Positions 12,701-24,161 of a stretch of DNA of 64,000 bases are shown piece by piece. Each line of letters opens with the position of its first letter. Within the stretch, counting starts at the first letter, position 1. Location of the stretch: contig NW_024037074.1 in NCBI RefSeq assembly GCF_015706575.1, positions 19,767,334 to 19,831,333 of the forward strand, given 5' to 3'. Source of the stretch: Patiria miniata (taxonomy: Eukaryota; Echinodermata; Asteroidea; Valvatida; Asterinidae). The position numbers and the translations under genes were made by a program. A model generated the notes under the pieces. The model had not been told where the DNA came from. It made no database searches and was given only the letters and a program-made list of their open reading frames with translations.

Positions 12701-15244
12701 TTGGGTTTGACTCGCTTCTCATTCGTGCTAAATCGTGAAAGGCCGAGGAGACATTTTGTCTCCAAAGTCGAGGAAGAGTTTCCGGCGCCTGAAGTACAAC
12801 ATTCATGGACACTTATGCGTCATAATTTTTCCCTACCAAAAATGCTGCGGGCATCCCAACACCAGTTCCCAACTGCAGCGATGCATAGTCTAGACCACTC
12901 TCACAAAAATTGTAACGCACCGGTATAGGCATATGTACAAGACTTAGTTTACCCAAATAAACCTCGAAATAGTTTGTTTAATTGGGAGGGGTGTTCAAGT
13001 CTGTCATTCGAAGTAGGTGGAATCTGTAAATCACAGCAATGTGTTTTAAAATATTGTGGCATGAGTAATGTGGTACACATTTGACCCTTCAGTACATTGT
13101 GCTGCACATTCTGATCTATTACAGCAAGGAAGTATTATTGCAGCAAGATTTGACATTGGTTTCCTACATGTGTGACCTATCGCTTCCAATGACAGAGGAT
13201 GCTGAGGAAATGTGACAAGGACGAGTTCAATGCCTTTTCAAAGGGGATATCTGGGTATTATTTTGATTCGTAGCCATCAGGAATAGTCTTTATGAGTGCT
13301 GAAATAACCCCAACCAGGCTCGATTCACGTCCACACATTTATTTTACAAATTAGATTCAAGTAAAAAGTGTGGAAGTCTGTTTAATAAGAAACTACAGTA
13401 TTGTAAATTCTTGACATAAATTTTAAAAGCGAAAATTTAGTTATTCTATTATAAGATGGATTTTTTTTTGCGCCGGGGTGATATAAATCAAACTAGGTTT
13501 TGAAGGGCAAAACCTAGTTTGATTTAGTGATTCAAATAAGAACGAACCCTACAAACCACTCCTCGGAAACTTTAGATTGAACTGCCGCCCCATCTTGTCA
13601 AATGTTCAGTCATAGCAATGCACGGTGTGTTCCATGATTCCAATATTTTCCCCTGAAACGACCCAAGGATCTTCAAGCGATAACAAGATTATTCAAGCTG
13701 AGCTTGGTAATTGATCTGATCAGATCGATCGTATATTTATTGATTTTAACAACACTTTCGCCAACGGGCATGTAAGACATCTTCGTGTAATCGGCTTATG
13801 CGTCGATCCATCGAAGACCCGGTACCCGGGTCGATTAAATTTCGGCCACCTCAATCGCCCCGCCAGTTCAGTCCAACAATAAAACCAAGGCTCTGAAGAA
13901 CATGCAAACACAGTGGCAGAAAAGGTAGACAAAAGTTCAAGGAAAAAGACCCAATACGTCCGATTGCTCCAATATGTGAGTCTGATTCCACTACGTACTT
14001 GTCCTTCCTGACGCCTCCTGTGCGTGTGTTGCGTGTCAAAACGAATGTTTCTTCCCAAGGACGAAGGTAGAGGAATAACAAATACAGGAGTTATTATCTG
14101 AACAAACCACGGAGGAATAAAAACATTCCTCCATGAACAAACAAAGTGAAAAACCAAAGGGCAACCACGGGCTGTGTAATAGGGCTACGCACACACATGC
14201 ACTTGTATCGACGGTCGGTTTGACATTTTTTTTGGGTAAAGGTACTAGGGTTGTTTTATAGGTACTTGTTGACAAAACAAATTCGGGAATGGCATATCAT
14301 CACACAGGGTCTATTCTAACAAAACGAACAAGGTATTTGCCCAAGGCTGTACCAGGGGTACTTCAGGAACAGTTCTGGTACACAGATTTTTTTCAAACGT
14401 AGAATTTTTTTTTATCAAGTTGGGACCTCAATTATTTAATTGTGTGACTTGCGATGACTGTTTCCACGTACATAATATCCTGCATATATTTTACACTAAG
14501 AAACTTCATAACATTGGGCCCAGGTCATCTGAATTTTTGCTGACTTTTTTTTTATTCACCAACCTTTGTGATATGCAGTTCCATGCAGTTTTTTTAAGAA
14601 TAAAAGAAAGTTTCTCTTCGTAAAAAAGCCTTGCAAATTATGATTCATAACGTAAACATTTCAATTTTCTTCCATAATAATAATATTAAAGAGAGAAAAA
14701 AATAGCATTGCACATCTTGATCAACACCATTTGAAATTCAAGCGATACATATTTTTAAAAAAATCTTTAGAAACCTCAAAACAAACCTGCTAGATCAAAT
14801 TTAAGTAAGGCTCTTCCTGCTCATTCAAGTTCTTGTGTGCTCGTATTTTTATATACGAGTATAAAGACATTTTATTAAATTTATAAAAACTTTATAACTT
14901 AAATATGAAAAATGGACAAAGAGTGAAAATTTAACAAAGTGAACATTCCTACCTTGTTTCTCGCCGAAAGGCCCCGGAAAACAAGTGTCTTTGCCGACTA
15001 CATTATCCTCGACATAACGGAGAATGAGGTCCTTATCCTCCTCCCCTTGGCCCCGCCCACCATCCTCCGTCACACCTGCTAGATTGGTGGTGGTTGTTAT
15101 CGGCATGAAGTCATCTGTCGTCTCCACCAGCAACGAGAACCGACATTGCTTGGGTGACAACGGCTCCTCCTTCGGTGACAGCACCGGAGTTTCTGGTTGT
15201 GGACCGGCCTCTATCTCGGCCTGCTGTTCCGCTGACGATGCCAT
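735..15244 (-). CDS. Class-V aminotransferase / cysteine desulfurase-like protein (3' partial)
   Basis: Nine exons join in phase on the minus strand: 15244-14953, 9640-9610, 3537-3421, 3045-2916, 2587-2522, 2194-2129, 1831-1699, 1228-1165 and 811-735. All use GT donors and AG acceptors. They give about 325 residues and the gene runs off the left edge. The product is a fold-type I PLP enzyme of the NifS/SufS-like class-V family. Visible signatures are YCDYTASG (about 100-107), YANTHTTTG (about 124-132), TGSGTTGAVHK (about 163-173), GPYEHHSN (about 195-202), SAASNVTG (about 245-252), FWDYATA with Asp274 expected to contact the PLP ring nitrogen, and SPHKF with Lys317 as the expected Schiff-base lysine. 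The acidic, proline-rich first ~70 residues look unstructured. The substrate is unknown. Cysteine desulfuration is only a family-level possibility, because the region carrying a catalytic cysteine is not in the window. The start is the first Met of the 5' exon, and no upstream exon was sought beyond it. Confidence 0.9.
3863..6110. repeat. Tandem duplication, copy 1 (interrupted by RTE element)
   Basis: The sequence from 3863 matches that from 6382 almost continuously, from the shared start GTTCACAACCGACGATTATG to the shared end TAATTTACTTGCTTT. Copy 1 carries two extra blocks that copy 2 lacks: a retrotransposon fragment (4286-4927) and about 370 bp near 5108-5480. The duplication lies in intron 2 of the aminotransferase gene. 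The identity is high enough to align by eye, with scattered substitutions and small indels, so the duplication is not very recent. Confidence 0.85.
4286..4927 (+). mobile_element. 5'-truncated RTE-type non-LTR retrotransposon (reverse transcriptase C-terminal end)
   Basis: The open frame 4338-4907, extendable upstream in frame, encodes the C-terminal end of a non-LTR reverse transcriptase. It contains LTYGAETWAP, a Lys/Arg-rich region with WAGHVMRRD, and GRQPKRWRDE near the end, all typical of RTE-like and related elements. The element ends in a (TGA)n-type tail at about 4905-4927. A 12-bp target duplication ATACAACTAAGG lies at 4274-4285 and 4928-4939. The element is 5' truncated, as is usual for target-primed insertion, and lacks the endonuclease and most of the RT. 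It lies in intron 2 of the aminotransferase gene, opposite to the gene's strand. The open frame without stops suggests a fairly young insertion. Confidence 0.9.
6382..7600. repeat. Tandem duplication, copy 2 (empty-site copy)
   Basis: This is the shorter partner of 3863-6110. At 6785-6800 it reads straight through the point where copy 1 holds the RTE insertion, so it preserves the pre-insertion sequence. A more distant relative of the same family lies at about 35270-35760, where GGATGGTGCCAGACTATT and the AATGGCCGGC region recur. The underlying unit is therefore a dispersed repeat as well as a local duplication. No coding potential was recognised. Confidence 0.85.
9610..9640 (-). other. 31-nt microexon of the aminotransferase gene
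   Basis: This exon lies between an AG acceptor (9642-9641) and a GTAAG donor (9609 downward). It encodes only IYCDYTASG plus split Val and Arg codons. It turns the phase-1 end of exon 1 into the phase-2 start of exon 3, so leaving it out would break the frame. The peptide is the conserved segment that precedes the PLFFIEDY-type region in this family, which is why it was recognised despite its size. It sits between introns of about 5.3 kb and 6.1 kb. Confidence 0.88.
13485..13525. repeat. Perfect inverted repeat, 17-bp arms, 7-nt loop
   Basis: The arms AAATCAAACTAGGTTTT (13485-13501) and its exact reverse complement (13509-13525) flank the loop GAAGGGC. It lies in intron 1 of the aminotransferase gene. 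It may be the centre of a small foldback element, and no gene is associated with it. Confidence 0.8.
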
Positions 15245-16864
15245 TGGAACCTCTCGTGTGAAGCTTTATATTGGTGGGGGGAAAACTACTCGACAGAAAC
15301 GAATTGTTCGAGAGTGGTTGTTGGTGATTTCCCTCTTTTGTTCCGAGTGGGTCCGGTGTGTTTTACGATGACTGCGTGACGATGCAGGGAGGCAGTTGGT
15401 TGGCTGGCTGGTGTACAACGGAAACTTCAGTCTGGGCTGGGGGAGTAGGCAATCTCGTGTACTTGTTGTAGTTCTGCTAGTAGTTGTACGTGCAGTAGGT
15501 CCATTGGTTTATGGTGCCAAACGAGAAGCAGTTTGTGCACGCGCTTACGCTTGCAAAACAACGAACTCACTGACCCGACTTCTATTCAGTTCTATTCTAT
15601 TGTGTCCGCCAAGTATTGCTGTTAAATCCCCACGCACAACTAGACTGTGGAATGTTCAATTCTTGGCTGCGGTAAATTAACCTTGAGGATTGGTTCACCA
15701 AGTTCTCTTTGGTCAACCATAGACGGACCATCCAAACCACACAAGTGCGCAAGGTGCGATGTGGGCGCGACTTTAAGATGGCGTGCAGGCCACGTCTGTC
15801 AAGTCATGTTGTGTGTGCGTACCGTGTGTGTTTACCTTTCACAAATACAGCTGTATGGGTAAACATGCGAACATGTACACGGCAATGTCAAATAGGCCGA
15901 CATAACTGTACCAGCTCTCGTGATATCCGTAATCAGATCAAGGATGTTGTAGAATGTTTATCTAACCGCAAAGCCTCGATACTCGTGTCGTCCTTTGCGT
16001 GTGTCCGGATCGCTACCCTGACACTGACCAGCGCTTATGACCCCAGGATTTTCCTGAATATGGGTTCAAAATGGTAGTAGGCCTACCTTAGGGAAATATT
16101 CCCATAGACAAAATCCTCACATAACCCCTATTCCCAAGGGCGTAAATCCGGGGAGGGGGGGGGTATATATATCCCCCACTTTTTGACCAGGGTGAGGCTA
16201 TTGATTCATCCCCCCACTTTTTTGAATTTTCCGAACGTCCCAACAACAAAAATGTATTCAATAGCACTGAAAAGTGGAGAAACAAAGTACAAAAGCTTGA
16301 AAAATGTAAGCGCAAGTATACATATTGATATACATCTTTAAGTTTAAAGAACGCCCCTAGTGTAATGTGGTGTCCAGCCCCCCCCCCCCCCCCCCCCCCC
16401 GCTTTTCGAATTTCCACGGCCGGGCAATTATTAGGATTGTGGTCATCCCCCATCTCCGACCCACTCGCCGGCATAGATTTACGCCACTGTCTATTCCAAA
16501 AACTTTCCCCAACCCAAACTTTTCAATTATACTATTCTCGACATAAGGAATCATTTTTAAGCAGTTTTTCGACATTAAAATTCCTTCTAAAAATTGTAGT
16601 AAAGAAGAATGCCCAGTGTCTTTCCGATATCAAATAGCCTAATTTACTAGAAAATGTGTCCCTATTAAGGTAACATTGGGAGTAGGATAAACAATTAATG
16701 AATTAACAAAAACAAAGAATTAATCAAAACCCTTGCCAATCCACCCCCCCCCCCCAAAAAAAAAAGGGGGGGGGCAGAAAACAAGGCCATCATTTTTTAA
16801 AAAATTTCCCAGAAGTAAATTTCACACCTGCTTTTACCTCTCCCCAAAGACCTTCTGGATGACT

Positions 16865-17030
16865 CCGGCTGACTGTCACTTACTGACTGGGAGTCAGTCA
16901 GTCGATGACTCAGTCGGGGAGTCAGTCAGTCAGTGGCTCAGTCAGTCTGAGTCTGTCTCCCCCGAGCCACTGACTGACGGACTCCCCCCCCCCCCGACTG
17001 GCTGACTGGCTCCCCGAGTCACCGAGTGTT
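16865..17030. repeat. GACT/GTCA-rich low-complexity tract
   Basis: Irregular short repeats of GACT, GTCA and GAGTC, on both strands, run through this stretch with an internal C run (16984-16997). It resembles a degenerated tetranucleotide microsatellite, and its self-complementary units could fold. It has no coding signal. Confidence 0.7.
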
Positions 17031-19189
17031 AATAATATCATAAACTGAAAATTTGAGGTTCGGCTCTAATACTATAGTCTTTGTCGTAATGCTCATGTGT
17101 TGTCTAAATATAAAGCGGGCTAACAAGAAAGGGAATATAATAAAATACACTCAAATGAAATATTAATTTTCAGATAAACTTTTAGATAACTCTGCAAAAT
17201 TGCCAGAAAACAATGGCTACTTTGTTAATGGTAGAATATATTATCTTGATAACTTTTACTCCGTCGTGAAGTAATTGCTGTAATGCGAACGTTTCAAGCG
17301 ATCCATATTTTGACCACAGCTAATTCGTACCAATGTAGCTCGACGGGTCACGCACGGTTTGGGTAAACTGCCACAAATATTTCAACAGTTTCGGAACGTG
17401 GATAACCCAAATACGCCATTCTTACTCGGTCTTGGCGATTGACATGATCTAATAACCTAAATTCATACAAGCTCAGGCTCCAACTTAAGCTGAAAATGCC
17501 TTAATTTAACGATTACATGGGAACACAACAATTTTGAAAATGTCCATTTTGGGAAGGATGAGCAATTAATTAGGGTGAACACTATTAAATAAGTTGTATA
17601 CAAACTTTAAAGGCATTTAACATAATTTGCATTTATCCCAAAAGTAACCTATACTGAATTATTATCAAACAGATTAAAGATCGTACTGGTACTTTACTAC
17701 TTAAACACCCCGTGAAATTATTCCGTCGGGCTCGCTGTCATTTAGACGAAATCAAGAAACTCTGTGGTGATTTTCAACGATTGGTAAAGAGTGATATCCA
17801 CGAAAACGTGGTTTTTCACATCAGTTTTCTTGAAAAGTGTAATTTCCACCGGGCTGAAACTTCATCAAGTTAGGTTTTGAACATTCTTCTGTGAATTGTG
17901 AATGGTGTTATTGGAAACGAACAAAATGCATTAAAAGCAAAAGTCCTTGTTCATTAAGCATCGACAAGTTGGCGTTGTGATCCTGGACACCATTATGAGT
18001 GAACATCCAGTTTTCAATCAGTGATCAGTGGTAAACCAGTCCCCCTATAGTAAGCGTACCAACTCATCAAGGCCCCGGTTATACTCCAATGAGGATGTTT
18101 TTAGAGGTCTTATCAATCTACAAGGTGCATCATCCGATTCAAAGTACCAAATTAGGGCTTACAATTTCACGCGGAAATCGATTCTGAACTCCCCGATGGT
18201 GCTATCATCAAGGTGTAGGGACCTATAAGCCTCAGAGCTTTAAATTTGTTCCAACTACAACTTGCATAAATGCTTCAGGTTTGAACACAGAATCACCACA
18301 CTGTTTTGCTTCATACTGAATCTTGAATGACATTCCAGTGATTTAACGAAAAAAAACTATTGTTTTCAAAACATTTGAACAAAGTGACTTCATGTTGTCA
18401 ATAAAGTAACTTCCACTGCCATTGGAAACGGTCTGTATTTTTAAAATTGATATTTTTTTGCTCAGTCCACAGTTGTCCCATAACTTGTTTCAATCTTCTC
18501 GATCATTGTGAACATATTCTACCCATTAAGACCTATATTACCCTCTTGTATAGTGGTCTGACTGGTCCATCAGCACAACCGGCAGGCTATGGGACCAATC
18601 CATGCATTAATAGGACGACGTCTATACGATTTTAACCACTTCATTCAACTATTATGAAGTACCGCAAACTTTTCAGGCAAATCCTCTTCAAAGGATGTTG
18701 GGGCGGACATCCAGGAACTTCTGATGATACCTCTCTGTCTCGTTCCCAGACCCATTTCCATTAATCTGAATGGTTCTTTGTCTGGAGTGCTGAATGGTAA
18801 CACGTATAGCGGGCGATGAAAACGCACGTGCTAATGAAAAAGTGTTTTCATCGGCAGAGTAGGCCGACCACCACGTAATGTTCCAAGACGGAAACCTGAA
18901 AGGCTTGCTTCACTTACCAACCACCCATACTCTAACACTTACAGATCACTCCATTCACAACGGGAGAAAGAACCAGTCATTAAGCTATTAAGTTAGAGTC
19001 ACTGCAAAGATTAAAACTCGACGTTATGTGAAATGAAGACCATCGCGTTGCTCCGAGAGACACTTGTCGGTGGCTAAGCAGCCTCCCGCATCGAAAAAAG
19101 ACGATTTGCCTTATAAGGGCCACATTCAGAAAAGTCAATATCTTAAAAATCGAAATTCAGAAAAAAATAATAACAGAAGAAGGGAGACA

Positions 19190-20800
19190 ATACCCACGAA
19201 GTACACCTTGACATTTTATGTCTTTGGGCGTGAATTGAGCAAACAAATAGTTCTTGAATATCATCGGCGTCTTAATCCTTCAAATTTTTGTCAAAGTTGG
19301 CAAGTGCTACAGATTATGAAATGGAAGTAAAGTGAAACCTAAAAGGATAAAGATATAAAACATTGAAGTTCTGACGTATATCATTCGCGCACCTTTTCCC
19401 CCCAAAACAGAAAGGAAGGATATACATTTGTACTTCAAAGCCCCGATGCCTAGGGGCTGTTCAGCCGGCCATGCAATACACTTTTAACATTTCAAAAATC
19501 ATAAACAAAGCGTACCAATTCTATGAAAAGGCTGATCGTGTGTGGGAGGCAATTACTTTTGAAAACTCCATTATTGAGACCGAAGATGAAGATATAAAAC
19601 ATTGAAGTTCTGACGTACATCACTGTATTTTTACATCAGCTGCATTCGCGCACCTTCCCCCCCCCCCCCCCAAAAAAAAACCCCAGAAAGGAAGGATATA
19701 GGGGGCCTACTTCAAAGCCCCGACGCCTAGGGGCTGTTAAGCCATGCAATACGCTTTTAACATTTCAAAAATCATAAACAAAGCATACCAATTCTATGAA
19801 AAGGCTGATCGATTGTGGGAGGCAATGTACTTTTAAAAACTTCAATATTGAGACCGAAAGGGGACAAAGAAAGTGATGCCGACAATTTTTGGGAGTTTTT
19901 GAAACTCGGGGGTTGAAAAGGTACCGCATTTCTTTTGTGACGGTTGGCATAACCGACAATGTAACAAATATTGACCGATAGTGTAGTAACATTTACTACA
20001 CTATCGGTCAATTTCTGTTACATTATCGGTTAGTGATACAGTATCGGTCAATTTGTGTGACATTATCGGTTGGTGATACATTATCCGTTGGTTACTACAT
20101 TATCAGTTGTAACGAAGGGTTAGCTGTGAACATGAACGGGAATTCGGACCTAAGTTATAATCAATCCCTCCCATGAAACGTCCGGTTTAACAGAACAACA
20201 AAACCCAAATACACCACATTCACAATAAAATAGATTTTGTATAAATTTATAAATATGAAACTCTCAATACATCATAATATAACAAGACTCATTAGGAGAA
20301 GATATAAATCCACAGTTCATACGCAACCTGCATATGGACTTAGTCAGTATGAAATGGAACCCACGAAGTACACCTTGACATTTTATGTCATTGGACGTGA
20401 ATCGAGCAAACAAATAGTTCTTGAATATCATCGGCGTCTTATTCCTTCAAATTTTTGTCAAAGTTGGCAAGTGCTACAGATTATGAAATGGAAGTATTAA
20501 AGTGAAAACTAAAAGGATAAAGATATAAAACATTGAAGTTCTGACGTACATCACTGTATTTTTACATCAGCCGCACCTTTTCCCCCAAAAATAGAAAGGA
20601 AGGATATACTTCAAAGCCCCGACGCCTAGGGGCTGTTAAGCCATGCAATACGTTTTTAACATTTCAAAAATCATAACCAAAGCATACCAATTCTATAGGC
20701 TGATCGTGTGTGGGAGGCAATGTACTTCTGAAAACTTCATGGTTTATTGAGACCGAGAGGGGACAAAGAAAGGAACTCAGACAATTTTGGGAGTGCTTGA
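19190..20800. repeat. Cluster of diverged direct repeats
   Basis: A segment beginning CCCACGAAGTACACCTTGAC occurs at about 19193-19330 and 20361-20500. A second unit beginning GATATAAAACATTGAAGTTC occurs three times, at about 19351, 19587 and 20521, each followed by a C/A-rich stretch and the GCCTAGGGGCTGTT block. The copies are in the same orientation. Both copies of the first unit keep an open frame, but the differences visible between them are mostly amino-acid changing, which argues against selection on a protein. Confidence 0.75.
19949..20033. repeat. Inverted repeat with 20-bp perfect core and TATCGGT iterations
   Basis: ATTGACCGATAGTGTAGTAA and its exact reverse complement flank a 3-nt spacer (19990-19992). 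Pairing extends outward to about 41 bp per arm with a few mismatches. To the right, the TATCGGT motif repeats several more times up to about 20110. It could form a stable hairpin and may be the end of a foldback element. Confidence 0.8.
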
Positions 20801-21859
20801 AACTTGGGGATTGAAAAGGTAAATCATTTCTTTTGTGACGGTTAATTGGCTGATGATATGGATGCATCTATAGACACATTATTGGTGAACTGCATCTAAT
20901 CCTGTCTCCAACCTCAAACACCAATTCCATCCATCATGTTGGAAACTCAGCCGGGAGTGACGCTGTCACCTTTTACAGTCTTTGTCAAACTCTTTGATAT
21001 ACCGCCGATCTCTTGATAGCTTCACGATACCAGTCATTTTGGTATCATACACTCATCAGCATCTGGGCCTCTTGTTGTCGGTTTTCCTGCAAGAAATGGA
21101 GAGAACAAAAGAGAAAGTGTACACATCAATGAAATCATACAACTGCAATATTTGTGACAGACAGACACACGAAAACCTTCCCCATTCTACTGCATGCCAG
21201 TTCTCTACAACGGTTGTTACAACAGATCGAATCTCGCTCAAACACTCTTAACCGGACAACTACTCAACACTTCCCCTACACAAAAACTTAACATGTCCAA
21301 GTTTCAACACGACCAAGATGATGACCAAAATGTGTCCAGTTGGGCTAAATCTTGAGGGAATTTCTTTTTTTGTCTCTCCCCCCAACATCTGGCGAATGCA
21401 TTACCAGGGAGTGACAAGGGATACGGCTTAAGTGAGGTCTGAAAAGTCTGTCGTATCGTGCGACAGATGCCTGGGTGTATGAGTATGGGTGTGGGGTGGG
21501 GATAGGCCAAAAACTACATCTATGGCAACAGGTGCCTGGAGAGTGTGAAAATAGCAAGGACTGAACAATTTGTGTATACCCTGCCAGACTCAAATCAGTG
21601 TATAAGCTGGGAAAATCTGTGGGGCCTGGCTGCATTGGGTCATCAACATCAGTGCATAAATGAAACAATGGGAGCTAGTGCCATCGAACAGTTCCGCAGT
21701 TATCCTGCTGCTGTTCGCAGACCAGACTCTGACTCTGAGGCAGTTTGGCCCCGAGATTTTGTTTTGTCCTGACCTCGTTATACTGAGCATGCTTTTTCAC
21801 TTTGAAAAATATTGTATTTTGCTGGTTTGGAAGGGTTTCTAGGGTCAGGGTGAACACAT

Positions 21860-22260
21860 GGTTAGAAGATGATACATGCTAAATGATGGTAAAACTTAAA
21901 CGGAATATACTTCATTTTCTTTAGCTGCAATTTCAGAAATAGATGGATTGGGGGGGGGGGGACGGGGAGTATTTTATAGCAAATATTGTTACACTGACTA
22001 GTATGACTATGACATTTTGGGTTCGTAGATGCTGGAAAAACCAAGAAAAACAATCATGCTCTTGTAGTCTTGTTCCCTGCCCCCCTTAAGGTGAAATGGA
22101 GCAATTTATAGGCGTCGGGGAGTTGTAAGGTCAGGGAATCAGTCTAGCTGGCTTGTACCCGTTCACAGGTGTGTAAGCGATTGCAAAGAAAATGCCGATT
22201 AACTAAACGTAATAAATTGGGAGCACTATTTGAAAAAAAACCCCATTTTTTTTGAAAACC
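21860..22260. repeat. Dispersed repeat, copy 1
   Basis: This shares long blocks with 47815-48125 in the same orientation, including AAATATTGTTACACTGAC, ATGCTGGAAAAACCAAGAAA and CAGTCTAGCTGGC. The spacing between blocks is conserved although indels, including a poly-G run, separate the copies. It has no coding content and is probably a SINE-like or MITE-like family. Confidence 0.75.
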
Positions 22261-22741
22261 ACTTTTCTTGAATATGGTAGGGGGTCAAAACCCCCCTTAA
22301 GCTGCCCCCCAAAAAAAGAAAAAAAAAGAGGAAATCATGCAGGAAAAGATAACTAATGACTGCTGAACACCCCCCCCCCCAACACACATGTACACAAGCA
22401 AAACGTAGAATCCACCCCTGAACTGCACCATGGTTATCTGATTATGCAATTGCTTACTTGAACTTTAAAACACAATTATTTAGAAATTTTATGTAAAGCT
22501 GATGATTATGCATTTCTGGAAGCCCCCAAAACGTGTCATTTTCTTGGAACTTGAATTGGTAGGTTGCGAATCTGGTTGATGGAAAGGCTGTTGTGGAGAT
22601 GGGTGATAATTCTGCATTTCATTTGTCATGCATACATTAAAAAAAAATTATCTATGTACCATTGTCGTGGGGGATTCTTTATCAATTTTTATTGTTCAAT
22701 TTATTGAGGGGCCAAGGCTAAGTATTGCCAAACACTGATGA

Positions 22742-22771
22742 TGCAACAACAACAACAACAACAACAACAAT
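22742..22771. repeat. (AAC)n microsatellite
   Basis: About nine uninterrupted CAA units occur within intergenic DNA. It is a simple trinucleotide repeat. Confidence 0.9.
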
Positions 22772-24161
22772 ATATGGTTTGTAATGAACCATGTTACAAT
22801 TAAAGTTTTATGCGCAGGGGAGTAAATCCCGGTTGGGGGGGGGGGGGAGACCTACTTTCTAATTCAACACAATTGCACCCTTAAAGTAATCTGTAGTAAT
22901 ACACCACTGAATCTGAATACACAGCGCATTGGTTTGGCTCCACACAATGGATTGGTCAACTCAAATAAGACACCTGTTCCAACAGACACCTGCTGACTTC
23001 AACATGGGGCTTGCCCCCTACTGAGAACATTAGGTCTCAACCAAATAATCTCTTAATCCCGTCAAGTAAGACCGTGATACAAATAATGGAAATCAAACTT
23101 GAGATCGGCAAACAAATCACTTAAATACAGAATGTGTCCTGCATGTATTTAACCAATGCGACAAAGGAAAACTCTTGAAAGCAAACAGTTCTTTATCTAT
23201 TTCCAGGGCACAGATAGCAATGGGCAAGTTGAGGTCACGGAATCTCACCACTGGCTTTAACAGAAACAGAAAGACTTATTATCTGATGCTGCGCTATCAC
23301 CCATCTCTCTGCTTGAGATCGCCAGTAAAGAAATTCTGTGCTAACCGCATAAGCCCACAGCCTCTTAGCTACTGTGTCTGTGTGCATGCATATAAGCCAA
23401 ATGCCTTGCTTTTGGTAAGCAGAGATTCTTTGCTTAGAGTCATAAATCCACAGAGTTAATAAAAGGTTCCAACTTTGCTTAAAAAGTACTTGGTTAAGAA
23501 GGTTTTTCTGAGCAACGACGGGGTACGAGCCAAAAAGCCACGTGATGTGCATGCAACTTGTGACAGGTTCCCACCGATTGTTGCTTTGCCAAGGAAATTT
23601 GCCAAGAAATAGTTTTCTGCTATCTTGTTTTCCGACAGGAGTTAATTTTCTACTTTCATTCCAAATTCATGCACTTTAAATCTTTTGGGGAAATTTCTGC
23701 TGACTCTTTCAGATACTAAACTCTCAAATCTTGAATTAAAATCTTCAATAAGTGTTTATCATTTGGTTCTGTATGATGAAATCGGCATAAAGCCAAATAA
23801 AGAAAAAAAACATGTTCACATCCTGCCTTTTTGAAAAAAAGGAGGTGGCCCTTTTCCTTTTTTTTGTTTTCCTTCCAAAATGGCTGCCCGACTGGGCTAT
23901 TCTTCAAGATGGCCGCCAGTTTTTTTTTTTTAAATGGCCCCCGCCACTTGGACTCAGGAATGACATACCAGCTTTATATGGGCTAGATGCAACAGACAAA
24001 GAGGCCAGAATGATGTCGCTGTTTAAAATTGATCATTTTTTTCGCAATTTATAAAAAAAAAAAAAAAAAAAAAATAAAAACAAGGAGAGGGCCTCCAAAA
24101 AAGAAGCAGGCGGGGACGCTAAATATGTTTTTTTTTTATTTGGCCTGAGGGTTTTACCAAC

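Larger units (their letters stand above)
15245..24161. other. Intergenic region between the aminotransferase and CCNH genes; repeats only
   Basis: I recognised no conserved exon on either strand in this 8.9 kb. It holds poly-C/poly-G rich dispersed repeats (16130-16480, 16741-16775, 19660-19680), a GACT/GTCA low-complexity tract, a cluster of direct repeats (19190-20800), an inverted repeat (19949-20033), an (AAC)n microsatellite, and a dispersed repeat at 21860-22260. The missing 3' end of CCNH should fall in its right part but was not identified. The promoter of the aminotransferase gene should lie just right of 15244, and no TATA box or other specific element could be assigned. Confidence 0.6.

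Noticed and set aside
12209..12928. Several overlapping open frames on both strands
   Set aside because: There is no homology to known families, no splice pattern and no agreement between frames. They lie inside intron 1 of the aminotransferase gene.
23175..23552. Overlapping frames of about 95-105 codons on both strands
   Set aside because: I considered this as a possible CCNH terminal exon, but no cyclin H C-terminal motif or phase-compatible acceptor was seen.
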